From Gammaproteobacteria bacterium (GTDB lineage: Bacteria; Pseudomonadota; Gammaproteobacteria; Pseudomonadales; Halieaceae), in assembly GCA_030426545.1 (NCBI GenBank), contig JAUHYL010000015.1, positions 1 through 64,000 of the forward strand: a stretch of 64,000 nucleotides of DNA. The letters are read 5' to 3'. The first letter of the stretch is position 1. Every line of letters begins with the position of its first letter. The notes under the pieces were generated by a model. The model was not told the DNA's origin and made no database searches. It worked only from the letters and a program-made list of their open reading frames with translations. Shown piece by piece: positions 37,434-46,619 of this stretch. A program made the translations under genes and the position numbers.

Positions 37434-38396
37434 TCAGCGTTCCGCCAGGTCGAGTGCGAACTGCGCCAGGCGCTGCTTGTCCTCGCGCGTTTTCATTACC
37501 GTTGAAGTCACTGCCACCTGCATGCCTAATTCGCCAATCGATTGCGCCAGTGTAGCGTCACTTGCGTCGATCAGGAACCAGTCTATAAGGCCCGGATACT
37601 GCGCAGCATAGTGTTGCGCCACACCCAGGGCCGTCACGGGAACACCGAGTTCGGACATCATCTTGGCGGCAGGCCCCTTCAACGCCGTACCGGCGACAAT
37701 TGGCGACACCAGGCTGACTGGCGCAGCAGCGTCACGCAACGCCTGCCACAGGCCTGGCAGTTGCAGTATGGGATCGATGCTGACGAACGGGTTTGAGGGG
37801 CAGATCACGATGTCGGTGTAACGCTGCGCCTGCAGGGCCTCCATGACCGCCGCATTTGGCCGAGCCTGTTCGACGCCTTCAAAAGTAAAGCCCGTCACCG
37901 CAGGCTCACATCGCTCACGCACGAAATAATGCTGGAACGGGAGACTCCCTTCACTGGTCTGCACTGTGGTTCGCACCGCCTCATCCGACATCGGGTGAAT
38001 AACAACGGGCACGCCCAGGCGTTGTGCAAGCTCGCGCGTCACATGCGACAGGCTGTTGCCTGCCCGCAGCGCCGCTGAGCGCCACAGGTGCGTGGCCATG
38101 TCCCTGTCGCCCAGGCGAAACCAGACCTCACCGCCCAGTCTTTCCAGCGCGTCCAGCGTATGAAAGCTCTCACCGGCAATGCCCCAGCCCTGCACCGGGT
38201 CCGCCAGCCCCGACAATGTGTACAGGAGCGTGTCAATATCGGGACTGATATGCAGGCCCAGGTGTTCGAAATCATCACCTGTGTTGACCAGTACCTGCAG
38301 CGCCTCCGGCGGCAGCACAGCGGCCAACCCCAGAGCGAGTTTGGCACCGCCCACGCCTCCGCTGATGGCCAGTACCGCAGGCTCGGCAGACGACAT
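37434..38396 (-). CDS. cofD: 2-phospho-L-lactate transferase CofD
   Basis: Joins the activated phospho-acid to Fo, giving F420-0 or its dehydro precursor. VLAISGGVGGAKLALGLA is the nucleotide-binding opening, followed by VNTGDDFEHLGLHISPDIDT, the CofD signature, and CPSNPFVSIDPIL. I start at ATG 38396, which overlaps the cofE stop as TGATG, giving 320 residues. The track's 398-residue ORF reads 78 residues into cofE out of frame and is rejected. Confidence 0.95.
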   Translation of the reverse strand: MSSAEPAVLAISGGVGGAKLALGLAAVLPPEALQVLVNTGDDFEHLGLHISPDIDTLLYTLSGLADPVQGWGIAGESFHTLDALERLGGEVWFRLGDRDMATHLWRSAALRAGNSLSHVTRELAQRLGVPVVIHPMSDEAVRTTVQTSEGSLPFQHYFVRERCEPAVTGFTFEGVEQARPNAAVMEALQAQRYTDIVICPSNPFVSIDPILQLPGLWQALRDAAAPVSLVSPIVAGTALKGPAAKMMSELGVPVTALGVAQHYAAQYPGLIDWFLIDASDATLAQSIGELGMQVAVTSTVMKTREDKQRLAQFALDLAER

Positions 38397-39268
38397 CAGC
38401 GAAACAGGTCCATATCGCGCTCGCGCAGCAGGGCCTCGCTGCCGGTCTCCGCGCGGGCGAGTTCCAAACCACGGGCAAGCACGACCGGACAGCCCTCCGC
38501 TGCCTGCCCCATCAACAGCGAGGCGGCAGCCGCCAGTTCGTCGGCCACGGCAGGTTCGGTCACCTCCAGCACATTTCCGAACAAATCGCGCTCGCCGACC
38601 TGGTTGTGCAGCGGCTGCAATCCCGCACAACCAATGGCGACACCCACGGTACCGTTGCGCCAGGCGCGCCCGAAACTGTCGTTGATAATGACCTGCGGCC
38701 GAACGCCGGTGGCAGAGGCTAGCTGCTCGCGCAGTTGCGCCGCAGACTGGTCCGGGTTTTCCGGCAGCAACAGGACGCGGGGATTGTCAGTGTCTGACTG
38801 GATATTGGAGCGATCAATACCGGCATTGGCATGCACATAGCCATTGCGATGCTCAACGATGATCACGCCGGGGCGCACGCGCAGCACTTCGCGGCTCTCC
38901 TGGAGCACAAGCTGCACCTGGCGCGGATCCTTGTCGGCCCGGGTGGCCAGCTCCCTGGCCTGGGCACTCACCTCGACAGCGTTCAGATAGGCGTAGCGAT
39001 TCTCTGCCTTGGACACCACCTTCTGTGCCACGATGATGACATCGCTCTGACGCAAGGCGATATCCGCGGACTTCAGCGCAGCTAAGATCATCGCAACCAG
39101 GTCGTCTCCCGGCTCAACCGGAGGCAAACCCCGTAGAGCAATCAGCTCGAGTTTGCCCGACGTTGTTGTGGCAGAGATGTCTGCTGCGGACTTATCCGCT
39201 GCGCTGTGTCGTTTTCCCGGCATGGCCTGGCCGCCCGCTCTGCACTCGAGATCAGCCGTCTGACTCAC
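38396..39268 (-). CDS. cofE: F420-0:gamma-L-glutamate ligase CofE
   Basis: Adds gamma-linked glutamates to F420-0 using GTP, forming the polyglutamate tail. After a poorly conserved 38-residue N-terminal extension rich in Ala, Ser and Lys, the domain begins LELIALRGLPPVEPGDDL; VIIVAQKVVSKAENR, HANAGIDRSNI and INDSFGRAWRNGTVGVAIG are typical CofE segments with metal-binding acids. It stands alone, without the FbiB flavin-reductase domain of actinobacteria. The GTG start overlaps npdG by 17 bp; an internal ATG at codon 16 is a possible alternative. Confidence 0.93.
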   Translation of the reverse strand: MSQTADLECRAGGQAMPGKRHSAADKSAADISATTTSGKLELIALRGLPPVEPGDDLVAMILAALKSADIALRQSDVIIVAQKVVSKAENRYAYLNAVEVSAQARELATRADKDPRQVQLVLQESREVLRVRPGVIIVEHRNGYVHANAGIDRSNIQSDTDNPRVLLLPENPDQSAAQLREQLASATGVRPQVIINDSFGRAWRNGTVGVAIGCAGLQPLHNQVGERDLFGNVLEVTEPAVADELAAAASLLMGQAAEGCPVVLARGLELARAETGSEALLRERDMDLFR

Positions 39269-39941
39269 CCAGACCAGAGATCTTGATGCCCGCGTGACAA
39301 CCGTATTGCTTGTTAATGACGATCAACACCGAGGTGAGCGCTTCGGCGGCGGCGGCATTATTGATCATGCCTGCGTGGAAGCCGCGCATCCCCGCCGCCT
39401 CGACCAGTTTGATGACTTCTTCCCGCGCGGCCTTTTTGTTGCCGCAAACCAGCACGTCGCATTCAACACCGTGACCTTCCTGCAAATGCGCCGCCGCGAC
39501 GTTCTGGAAAGCCGATACGACGGACACGTCCTCGCCGAGAATGTCCTGGGCAATCTGTCCAGCGCTGCCCGCTTCAGGCAGTTGCACCCTGGCCACCTTG
39601 GGCGGCACCAGCGGTACCGTAACGTCAATAAGAATTTTGCCCTGCAGTGCCGGTTTCACCAGCTCAAGGGTGCTTGCCTGGTGACTGAAAGGCACCGTTA
39701 TGGCAACGATGTCGGCCGCCGTGGCTGCCGCCAGGTTCTCCATGGCGCGCACGCTCACCGCCTCGATGCCGCGCTCGGCCATCACTTCCTTCAGATCCGC
39801 GATGGCAGCATCGGCTTTCTCCTGCGTCCGTGAGCCGATAATGACTTCGTAACCGGCTTGCGCCCAGCGTCGAGCCAAACCCGTTCCAAGGTCCCCGGTG
39901 CCTCCCAGAATGGCAAGCACAGGCAATGATTCAGTCGTCAT
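39252..39941 (-). CDS. npdG: NADPH-dependent F420 reductase
   Basis: Reduces F420 to F420H2 with NADPH, supplying the cofactor's low-potential hydride. The Rossmann motif LAILGGTGDLGTGLARRW followed by GSRTQEKA (phosphate-binding for NADPH) and the segment SAFQNVAAAHLQ identify the family. It resembles archaeal Fno and bacterial equivalents, 229 residues. It is the first gene of the operon npdG-cofE-cofD-cofC-cofGH-ung, linking cofactor supply to its reduction. Confidence 0.92.
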   Translation of the reverse strand: MTTESLPVLAILGGTGDLGTGLARRWAQAGYEVIIGSRTQEKADAAIADLKEVMAERGIEAVSVRAMENLAAATAADIVAITVPFSHQASTLELVKPALQGKILIDVTVPLVPPKVARVQLPEAGSAGQIAQDILGEDVSVVSAFQNVAAAHLQEGHGVECDVLVCGNKKAAREEVIKLVEAAGMRGFHAGMINNAAAAEALTSVLIVINKQYGCHAGIKISGLGESDG

Positions 39942-40239
39942 AATAGCTATTTCCCAATGGATGAATGCGGATTACCGGTAGTCGAACGTGGCTGGACGCG
40001 AACTTGCCTACCTTATATCACGACGCCAGGTACGTGCAGTACAACCAGTACAGTATGTGCAACCGGTGATGGATTGTCCGGGATACCCGCGCGCGCAGTA
40101 CTGGCATGGCGTTGCTGCCGCGGATATTTCAGTTAGGATAGCCGCAGCCCGAGCATCTTAGGGAAAACACCCCTTTAGCTCAAGCGTGAACGCAGGCCGA
40201 CGCCCTTCGTTCCGTCACATTACACAGGGAGAACACGTC
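39942..40239. other. Divergent spacer between the F420 operon and an SDR gene
   Basis: No gene seen in 298 bp. It should hold promoters for both directions. Around 40030-40065 there are short overlapping copies of the kind CAGTAC-AAC-CAGTAC that could be an operator. AGGGAG just before 40240 is the ribosome site of the SDR gene. I could not assign -35/-10 pairs with confidence. Confidence 0.45.
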
Positions 40240-41016
40240 ATGGATAAGCCACTGGATTTCAGCGGCAAAGTTGCCCTCGTCACCGGCGGCGGCAAGGGCG
40301 TAGGCCGCGGTATCACGGAGCGCTTCCTTGAGGCGGGTGCCGATGTGGTGATTTGCGGGCGCACCGAGCCGGACAGCCTGCCCACGGTGGGCGAAAAGCG
40401 CGCGCGCTTCATCACCTGCGACGTGCGCGACTTCGAACAAATCGAAGCCTGCGTGGCACAGACCGTGGCAGAGTTCGGACGACTGGACGTGCTGGTAAAC
40501 AACGCGGGCGGCGCGCCCTATGCCGAGGCCGCCACGGCTTCGCCGCGCTTTTCCGAGTCGATCATCCGTCTCAACCTGATCGCGCCACTCAATTTTTCAC
40601 AGGTAGCCAACCGCGTCATGCAGCAGCAGGATAGCGGCGGCAACATTATCAACATTGCCAGCGTCAGCACCATCCGGCCCTCCCCGGGCACCGCAGCCTA
40701 TGGCGCGGCCAAGGCAGGGCTGGTCAATCTCGGCACGTCACTGGCGGTGGAGTGGGCGCCGAAGGTCCGGGTGAATGCGCTGGTAGTGGGCCTGACGGTC
40801 ACGGAGCAGGCGCACCTGCACTATGGTGATGACGAGGGCATCGCTGCCGTCGGTGAAACCATACCGCTGGGACGCATGGCAGTGCCCGCAGATATAGGCA
40901 ACGCCTGCCTGTTTCTGGCATCACCCCTGGCTTCCTATGTCAGCGGTACCCATTTTGCCGTGCACGGGGGCGGCGAAAAACCCGCTTTTCTCGGCGCGGC
41001 CAATGCCAAGGAGTGA
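40240..41016 (+). CDS. SDR family oxidoreductase
   Basis: Classical short-chain dehydrogenase/reductase, NAD(P)-dependent. The cofactor motif TGGGKGVGRG is near residue 15, NNAGG near 88, and the catalytic Ser and Tyr-x3-Lys appear in NIASVSTIRPSPGTAAYGAAKAG. The start at 40240 is fixed by AGGGAG eight bases upstream; the track's 40186 start is too early. The length of 258 residues is normal. It is divergent from the F420 operon and may share regulation with it, but it binds nicotinamide rather than F420 as far as the fold shows. The substrate is unknown. Confidence 0.9.
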   Translation: MDKPLDFSGKVALVTGGGKGVGRGITERFLEAGADVVICGRTEPDSLPTVGEKRARFITCDVRDFEQIEACVAQTVAEFGRLDVLVNNAGGAPYAEAATASPRFSESIIRLNLIAPLNFSQVANRVMQQQDSGGNIINIASVSTIRPSPGTAAYGAAKAGLVNLGTSLAVEWAPKVRVNALVVGLTVTEQAHLHYGDDEGIAAVGETIPLGRMAVPADIGNACLFLASPLASYVSGTHFAVHGGGEKPAFLGAANAKE

Positions 41017-41118
41017 CCCCCCTTTAACAGAGGCCGATCTCGCCTGATCGCCGCCATGCTGACCACGCACCAACAGGCTGCCGCTGCCAATGGCCCAAGT
41101 GGGGCCACGACCGCTTTG

Positions 41119-41146
41119 TTGTCGACCCCGTTCATCGGGGTATAAT
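41119..41146 (+). promoter_or_regulatory. Predicted sigma-70 promoter of the DUF1631-GGDEF-EAL gene
   Basis: TTGTCG and a perfect TATAAT are separated by 16 bp. A small hairpin (ACCCCG/CGGGGT) lies in the spacer. Transcription would begin near 41153, giving a leader of about 120 nt. Confidence 0.6.
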
Positions 41147-41273
41147 CGAAAGGTTCCGTACCACTACCCACGTTGTGGCAGTTCTGGTTTTCGCGGCCCG
41201 TGTTGCGACAACCTGAGTTACAACAAGAATCGGCGGCGCAACGTACCGCCCCACAGCTGAAGCCATACAACGC

Positions 41274-44200
41274 ATGCCGGACGATCAGTCGCAGAAAATT
41301 CAAGGCATACTCTCCCTTGGCGAAGACTCGCGACTCACCGGCGAGCTGTCGCAGTTACTCGACGGTTCCGTGCAGCTCGATGCGGCCCGCCCCCTGGATG
41401 ACAAGCCCACGCTACAGCCCACACCCGGTGATTTCGCCACCTTGTCGCTACACACCGACCACGCCAGCGACGCCAGCCTGTCGGAAGCCCGCGTGCGCGT
41501 TACGGTGATCAACCATGACTGTATCACCCTGGAGTTTGCAGATTCGGCCTCGGAGCTCGCGGCCCGTTACCGGAAGGCCATCAGCGGCGGCGGGCTGCGG
41601 GCCAAATTCGATGTTGAGCCCAAATCGGAGCCCGCGCGCTTCGACGCACCGGAAACCATGGCCTCACAAGCGGCCAAGAAACCGCTGCCATCGTCCTCCC
41701 CGCAGGCAGCTACCGCGCCGAAAAGAGATCGCAAGCAGCGCAAGCGCGAGCCAGCGCAACCGACGTCTGCCGAGTTCGCCCAGCTGTTGGAAAGCGTAAA
41801 AGCGACCTCTGCAAAACTGCTCAGCGGAGGCCTTGCACCGTTCATCAAGGACTTGACTCGCCACCTCTTTGAGGAGAGCAGCAAGCTGGGTCAGAGCGGC
41901 AGCACCACCAACGCCCTGCGCGAGGCCTACCTGGTACTGCGCGAGACCGGCGACGCGGCACGGCACTTTTTTCTCGGACACGTCGACACCTATTTCCAGG
42001 ACCTGGTGCCAGAACACGACGATGACCAACTGTGGAATTACGAAGTCACCGACAACGTGGAGGAACTGGGCCTCATCGACCTGGAGGAGTACGACGAATT
42101 CCTGCTGATAGAGCGTACGGTCCAGATGGGAGAAGATTTGCATCACGTCCAGCTGGAAGCGCTGACCATCCGCCTGGCGACGCTCGTCGGCGCTGACCCG
42201 CTGACCCTGCGCAACCCCGTCCATGTACGCCAGATTTGCCGCGCCTTCCAGCACGCCCTGCAGGATGTCGAAATCCCGCACGAGATTCAGCCACAGATTT
42301 TTGACTTCTTCGCCAAGCAGTTCGTCCGACAATTGCAGCACTTCTACACGCCACTGAACGAAATACTGGCGAATAACCACGTCAACACGGATATCGAAAG
42401 TGAGATAGAAGAGAAAGGCTCGCTGCTTGTTCGGGCCAACCAGTTGGACCGGCCAGAGCGGCGCGAGCGCAAAGAGCGCGACAAGGAAGCGGCCAACGCG
42501 ACAGGTAACAGTGACCTGGACAACGCGCATAAAGAACTGGGCGAACAATTGGCCAATGCCACCGGCTCGTTCAACGCGGGCAGATTGTACAAGTCGGTTG
42601 TCGATGCGATGAACTTCAAGCGCGAGGCCGAGGGGTTGCTCGACAGCGAACTGCTGGAAAGCGGCGGGCCACTGAGTGGCACCTGGGAAGGGGAAACGGT
42701 TTCCAGCGAGAACATCGACCAGGACCGGCTCGCCGACGCCCAGGCGATCGCCCGCGCGCTGGGCGAACTGCAGCGTAGTTCGCAGGCTCGCGATGCAGTG
42801 ATGAACAGCGACTCGCTGCGCGCGTACCTGGCGGCAAACAAGGAAGACATGGGCGGCCTGCGCGGCAGCAGCGGCCTGACCGCAGAGAGCCTCAACCAGC
42901 TCGACATGGTCGACAACCTGTTCGACACCATCAAGTCGCAGCTGGACGTGTCAGAAGAACTCAAGCCCGCCCTGAGCAATCTGCAGATCCCACTGGCCAA
43001 GCTGGCATTGATGGACTCGCAGTTTTTCGTCGACCACGGCCACAGCGCACGGGCGGTGGTGGATAAACTGGCGCAACTGGCAACTTCGGCCAATTTCCCG
43101 AACAAGGCCCTGGAATCGCGTATAGGCGATATCGTCGATTCGATTATCGACGAGTACGAGTCTGACAGCGCCGTGTTCGATATGGCACTGGAGAAAATTG
43201 ACCAGCTGGTGACACAGCAGGAACGGGCCCTGTCGCGCAACATCGAACGCGTGGTGAAGACCCAGGAAGGGCAGGAAAAACTCGCCCAGGCACGACGCGC
43301 GGTCAATGTGCTGATTCACGACATCGTGCCCACAGAGAACACGCCGAAGGCGCTGGTTGAGCTGATAGAGAGCGGCTTGCGTGATCTGCTCGTGCTGACC
43401 CACGTCAAACAGGGGCCAGGCAGCGACACCTGGAAAGAACAGGTCCGCCATCTGGAACTTATCAGCACCTGGTTGGCAGAGCAGCAACGCGGCGATATCG
43501 AGGAAGACATCATCGTCCAGCGCAGTCTGGAAGCCGAATCATTGCTGGAAATGATCGGACAGCAAATCGCCAGCGCTCTGCCCACCAATATTTCCCACGA
43601 ACCGGTGCTCGAGGATCTGCGCGATATCTTTGCCGGCACCCTGGAGATTGAAACAGTCAATGCCCTCGACACCCTGTCCAGCATGGAGCCGGAGCCGGCC
43701 CAGCTGCGCGCGCGAATCGAGGATTTACCCCGCCTGCGGCGCTGGGTTAAACGCGTAGAGCAGTTAAACAAAGACCAGTGGTTGACGTACCAGGATAAAG
43801 ACAACAACAAAAAACGCATGCAGCTCGCCTGGATCAGCCCGGAGCGAGATCGCTACATCTTCGTCAACGAGCGGGGCCAGAAGGTTGCCGACCTCAGCGC
43901 CATACGGCTGGCGCGGCAGCTGAGTCGCGGCGTCAAACCCCCCGCCCCCGCGGATGCGCTGTCGGTTGTTGACCGCAGCATGTACAGCACGCTGGAGCAT
44001 GTGCAGAAAACGCTGAGCTTCGCGCGCAACCACGATTCACTGACCCGCCTGATTAACCGGGAGACCTTTCTCGACCAGATAGAACGCGCGCTTCGGCATG
44101 CCCGCACGCGGCGCAGTGAACACGCGGTGTTGTACATCAATATCGACCAGTTTCAGCTCGTCAACGAAGTGTACGATCGCATCAGCGGCGACCAGGTGTT

Positions 44201-45332
44201 ACTGGAGTTCGCCAGGTTACTGTCGCAATTACACGGCCGCAAATCGTCTTCAGCGCGCATCAAGGGCGACGAATTTGCAGTCCTGCTGATCGACCGGCCC
44301 GGCGACCTGGCGATGAAGGCCGCCGAAAAAATACGCGCAGATATCGAAGCCAGCAGCATGGACATCGATGGCGAAAACGTAACGTTCACTGTCTCTATCG
44401 GCGTTGCGGCGGTGCATGAACACAACGACAGCGTTGAAGGCATTCTGGAATCAGCGCGAGCGGCCATGCAACTGGCCAAGCAGGACGGCCGCAACCAGGT
44501 GGTGCGCTTCAAGGTCGATCAATCGGAGGCGCTGCAATACAAGTCTGCCAAAAAGCGCACCCGACAAAACCTGGAAGAAGCGCTGGCGACAGACCGGTTT
44601 GTACTGCGCGCGCAGCCGATAGTGCAGACCGAAGTCACCGGTACGGGCAACACCAGCCTGCACTACGAACTCCTGCTGGGCCTGAAGTCGAAAGACGGGG
44701 CACTGGTCTCCCCGGAGGAATTTATCAGCTCTGCCGAGCGCTACGGCTTCATGACGCTGGTAGACCGCTGGGTAGTCCGCGAGGCGTTCGCCTGGATCAG
44801 CGAGTTAATGGATCGCCAGAAGGTGGTACCCAGCCTGGCAATCAACCTGTCCGGCGCCAGTGTCACTGACGACGGGTTTCTTGATTACCTGTTGGAACAG
44901 ATATCAGAGTTCGGTGTTGGAACCAGTCGACTCTGCTTCGAGATTACCGAGGCCGGCACCATTTCCAACCTGGTAAAAGCAGCGGATTTTGTCCGCGCTT
45001 TCCGCAACATCGGCTGCAAATTCTCGATAGACGATTTCGGCACCGGTCTGGCTAGCCACAACTACCTGCGCGAATTACCGGTGGACTATGTCAAGATCGA
45101 CGGCAGTTTTATCACCGGGATCAACGACAATCGCAACGATTACGCCATGGCCCGCTCTATTAACGACCTTGCGCATTTTCTGGGCCAGCAAACCATCGCC
45201 GAATCGGTGGAAAACGAGGAAATCGTCGCCAAGCTTGAAGAGATAGGCGTGGACTACCTGCAGGGCTGGGGTGTGGGCAAACCCAAGTTGCTGCGGGAGG
45301 TCGCCGAGGACCTGTCCAGTATCGAAAAATGA
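41274..45332 (+). CDS. DUF1631 protein with degenerate GGDEF and EAL domains
   Basis: 1352-residue cytoplasmic protein. A variable N-terminal part (about 1-165, with a Lys-rich stretch near 155) is followed by a long alpha-helical DUF1631 region (roughly 165-860), a GGDEF domain (about 900-1080) and a C-terminal EAL domain (about 1100-1345). The cyclase signature reads RIKGDEF: the first Gly of GGDEF is Lys997, so synthesis of c-di-GMP is doubtful. The phosphodiesterase signature is ELL (Glu1132) instead of EAL, but FEITEAG, DDFGTG, KIDGSF and AESVE are intact, so hydrolysis or binding is possible. Its last codons overlap the following LuxR gene by 4 bp. Confidence 0.88.
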   Translation: MPDDQSQKIQGILSLGEDSRLTGELSQLLDGSVQLDAARPLDDKPTLQPTPGDFATLSLHTDHASDASLSEARVRVTVINHDCITLEFADSASELAARYRKAISGGGLRAKFDVEPKSEPARFDAPETMASQAAKKPLPSSSPQAATAPKRDRKQRKREPAQPTSAEFAQLLESVKATSAKLLSGGLAPFIKDLTRHLFEESSKLGQSGSTTNALREAYLVLRETGDAARHFFLGHVDTYFQDLVPEHDDDQLWNYEVTDNVEELGLIDLEEYDEFLLIERTVQMGEDLHHVQLEALTIRLATLVGADPLTLRNPVHVRQICRAFQHALQDVEIPHEIQPQIFDFFAKQFVRQLQHFYTPLNEILANNHVNTDIESEIEEKGSLLVRANQLDRPERRERKERDKEAANATGNSDLDNAHKELGEQLANATGSFNAGRLYKSVVDAMNFKREAEGLLDSELLESGGPLSGTWEGETVSSENIDQDRLADAQAIARALGELQRSSQARDAVMNSDSLRAYLAANKEDMGGLRGSSGLTAESLNQLDMVDNLFDTIKSQLDVSEELKPALSNLQIPLAKLALMDSQFFVDHGHSARAVVDKLAQLATSANFPNKALESRIGDIVDSIIDEYESDSAVFDMALEKIDQLVTQQERALSRNIERVVKTQEGQEKLAQARRAVNVLIHDIVPTENTPKALVELIESGLRDLLVLTHVKQGPGSDTWKEQVRHLELISTWLAEQQRGDIEEDIIVQRSLEAESLLEMIGQQIASALPTNISHEPVLEDLRDIFAGTLEIETVNALDTLSSMEPEPAQLRARIEDLPRLRRWVKRVEQLNKDQWLTYQDKDNNKKRMQLAWISPERDRYIFVNERGQKVADLSAIRLARQLSRGVKPPAPADALSVVDRSMYSTLEHVQKTLSFARNHDSLTRLINRETFLDQIERALRHARTRRSEHAVLYINIDQFQLVNEVYDRISGDQVLLEFARLLSQLHGRKSSSARIKGDEFAVLLIDRPGDLAMKAAEKIRADIEASSMDIDGENVTFTVSIGVAAVHEHNDSVEGILESARAAMQLAKQDGRNQVVRFKVDQSEALQYKSAKKRTRQNLEEALATDRFVLRAQPIVQTEVTGTGNTSLHYELLLGLKSKDGALVSPEEFISSAERYGFMTLVDRWVVREAFAWISELMDRQKVVPSLAINLSGASVTDDGFLDYLLEQISEFGVGTSRLCFEITEAGTISNLVKAADFVRAFRNIGCKFSIDDFGTGLASHNYLRELPVDYVKIDGSFITGINDNRNDYAMARSINDLAHFLGQQTIAESVENEEIVAKLEEIGVDYLQGWGVGKPKLLREVAEDLSSIEK

Positions 45333-46516
45333 CAACGCGATCCAGCCTGCAACCGGGCCGCATCGACCCCCGCTACGATGAACTGGTGGGCCGTATCTAC
45401 GCCGGCGCCATGGAAAAGCAGCCGTGGCACAGTACGCTGCCCGCGCTGCGTGAAGCGCTGGATGCACAGGTTGCAACACTCATCCTCCGCCCGCCGTCGC
45501 AGGATGACGAGGGCTTCATCCTCAACAGTGTGCGCCCTGACGCATCGCGTATAGACACCCCGACGCTGGCGGATCCGGACGACTGGGAAGCCAGTGCCTA
45601 CCGGGAACAATTCTTCTCCCTCGACCCATTCATCAACCTGCCGCAGGATCAGGTCATTACCCTGGATGACATCCTTCCCGACAAGGAACTGAAACAAAGC
45701 GACTATTACCTGCACTACCTGCAACCTATCAACCTGTTCAGGATTATGGGCGTGGACACCGCCGAGCCCGGGGGCATGCTCGCTCGTCTGCGCTTTGCCC
45801 GGCGCAGCACAGAACCGCGCTTTCTGAAGCGTGAACGACAACTGCTGGAGCGTCTGTTACCACACCTCGGGCGGGCCATCGAAATCTATGCCCGGCTCAA
45901 CCGCACGCTTTCCGAGCGCGATGTCTATGCCGGTGCGGTCGATCAACTGTCTGTTGCCACTATCATTCTCGATGAACAGGGTCGCGTGCTGACCACCAAC
46001 GCGGTGGGCAAGGCGCTGCTCGCCAACAGCCAGGGCCTGAGCCTGCAGGCTGGCCGCCTGCATATAGAAGGCCGCGACATCAACAAGGAACTGCAGCTGG
46101 CGCTCACCAATATCATTCGCGCGCAGCAGCGCGGCGAAACCGCCGTGGTGAAAGCGCTGCGCCTGCCGCGACCGGGGGGAAAATCCGACCTTGGCCTTGT
46201 CGTGCGCCCGGTGCCCTCCGGGCAGCGACACGAGAGCCAGGCCAGCCCGGCCGCCGCCGTGTTCATTTCCGACCCGGACTTGCAGGATTCCACTTCGCAG
46301 CAGTCGCTGCGCCAACTATTTGACCTGACCCCGGCGGAGGCGCGGCTCGCCACCCTGCTGGCTCGCGGCTTGAGCCTGGCAGAAGGATCAGAAGTACAGG
46401 GCATCTCGCCGCACACGGCGCGGGCGCAATTGAAGTCCATATTTGTCAAAACCGGCGTGTCACGTCAGGCGGAACTGGTGCGCCTGGTACTGAAGAGTGT
46501 TGCCTCCCTGGCTTAA
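45329..46516 (+). CDS. LuxR-type regulator with PAS-like domain
   Basis: 395-residue transcription factor. The first 180 residues are an unassigned sensor region, then a PAS-like segment starts at VDQLSVATIILDEQGRVL, and a C-terminal LuxR/GerE helix-turn-helix is seen in LTPAEARLATLLARGLSLAE and HTARAQLKSIFVKTGVSRQAELV. The start ATG overlaps the c-di-GMP protein stop as ATGA, implying coupled translation and perhaps a shared signal. It is a paralogue of the LuxR gene at 59360-60493. It has no receiver domain, so it is not a classical response regulator. Confidence 0.87.
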   Translation: MTTRSSLQPGRIDPRYDELVGRIYAGAMEKQPWHSTLPALREALDAQVATLILRPPSQDDEGFILNSVRPDASRIDTPTLADPDDWEASAYREQFFSLDPFINLPQDQVITLDDILPDKELKQSDYYLHYLQPINLFRIMGVDTAEPGGMLARLRFARRSTEPRFLKRERQLLERLLPHLGRAIEIYARLNRTLSERDVYAGAVDQLSVATIILDEQGRVLTTNAVGKALLANSQGLSLQAGRLHIEGRDINKELQLALTNIIRAQQRGETAVVKALRLPRPGGKSDLGLVVRPVPSGQRHESQASPAAAVFISDPDLQDSTSQQSLRQLFDLTPAEARLATLLARGLSLAEGSEVQGISPHTARAQLKSIFVKTGVSRQAELVRLVLKSVASLA

Positions 46517-46529
46517 GCTCCCGGCCGGC

Positions 46530-46571
46530 TTGACCTGCATCAACACACCCCGGGCCGCTGTGCCCTAGACT
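46530..46571 (+). promoter_or_regulatory. FNR box and -10 element of hemN
   Basis: TTGAC-CTGC-ATCAA (46530-46543) differs from the FNR/ANR consensus by one base. TAGACT at 46566-46571 fits a -10 box. The box centre is then 41.5 bp before the predicted start at about 46578, the classic class II activator geometry. hemN orthologues are known FNR/ANR targets. Confidence 0.75.
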
Positions 46572-46619
46572 GAGCGCTCTTTGCCAGTGTTGATCGCCAG
46601 AATTGAAGTTGGACAGCGC

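Noticed and set aside
42344-43306. 320-codon minus-strand ORF
   Set aside because: Ser/Arg-rich shadow of the DUF1631 gene.
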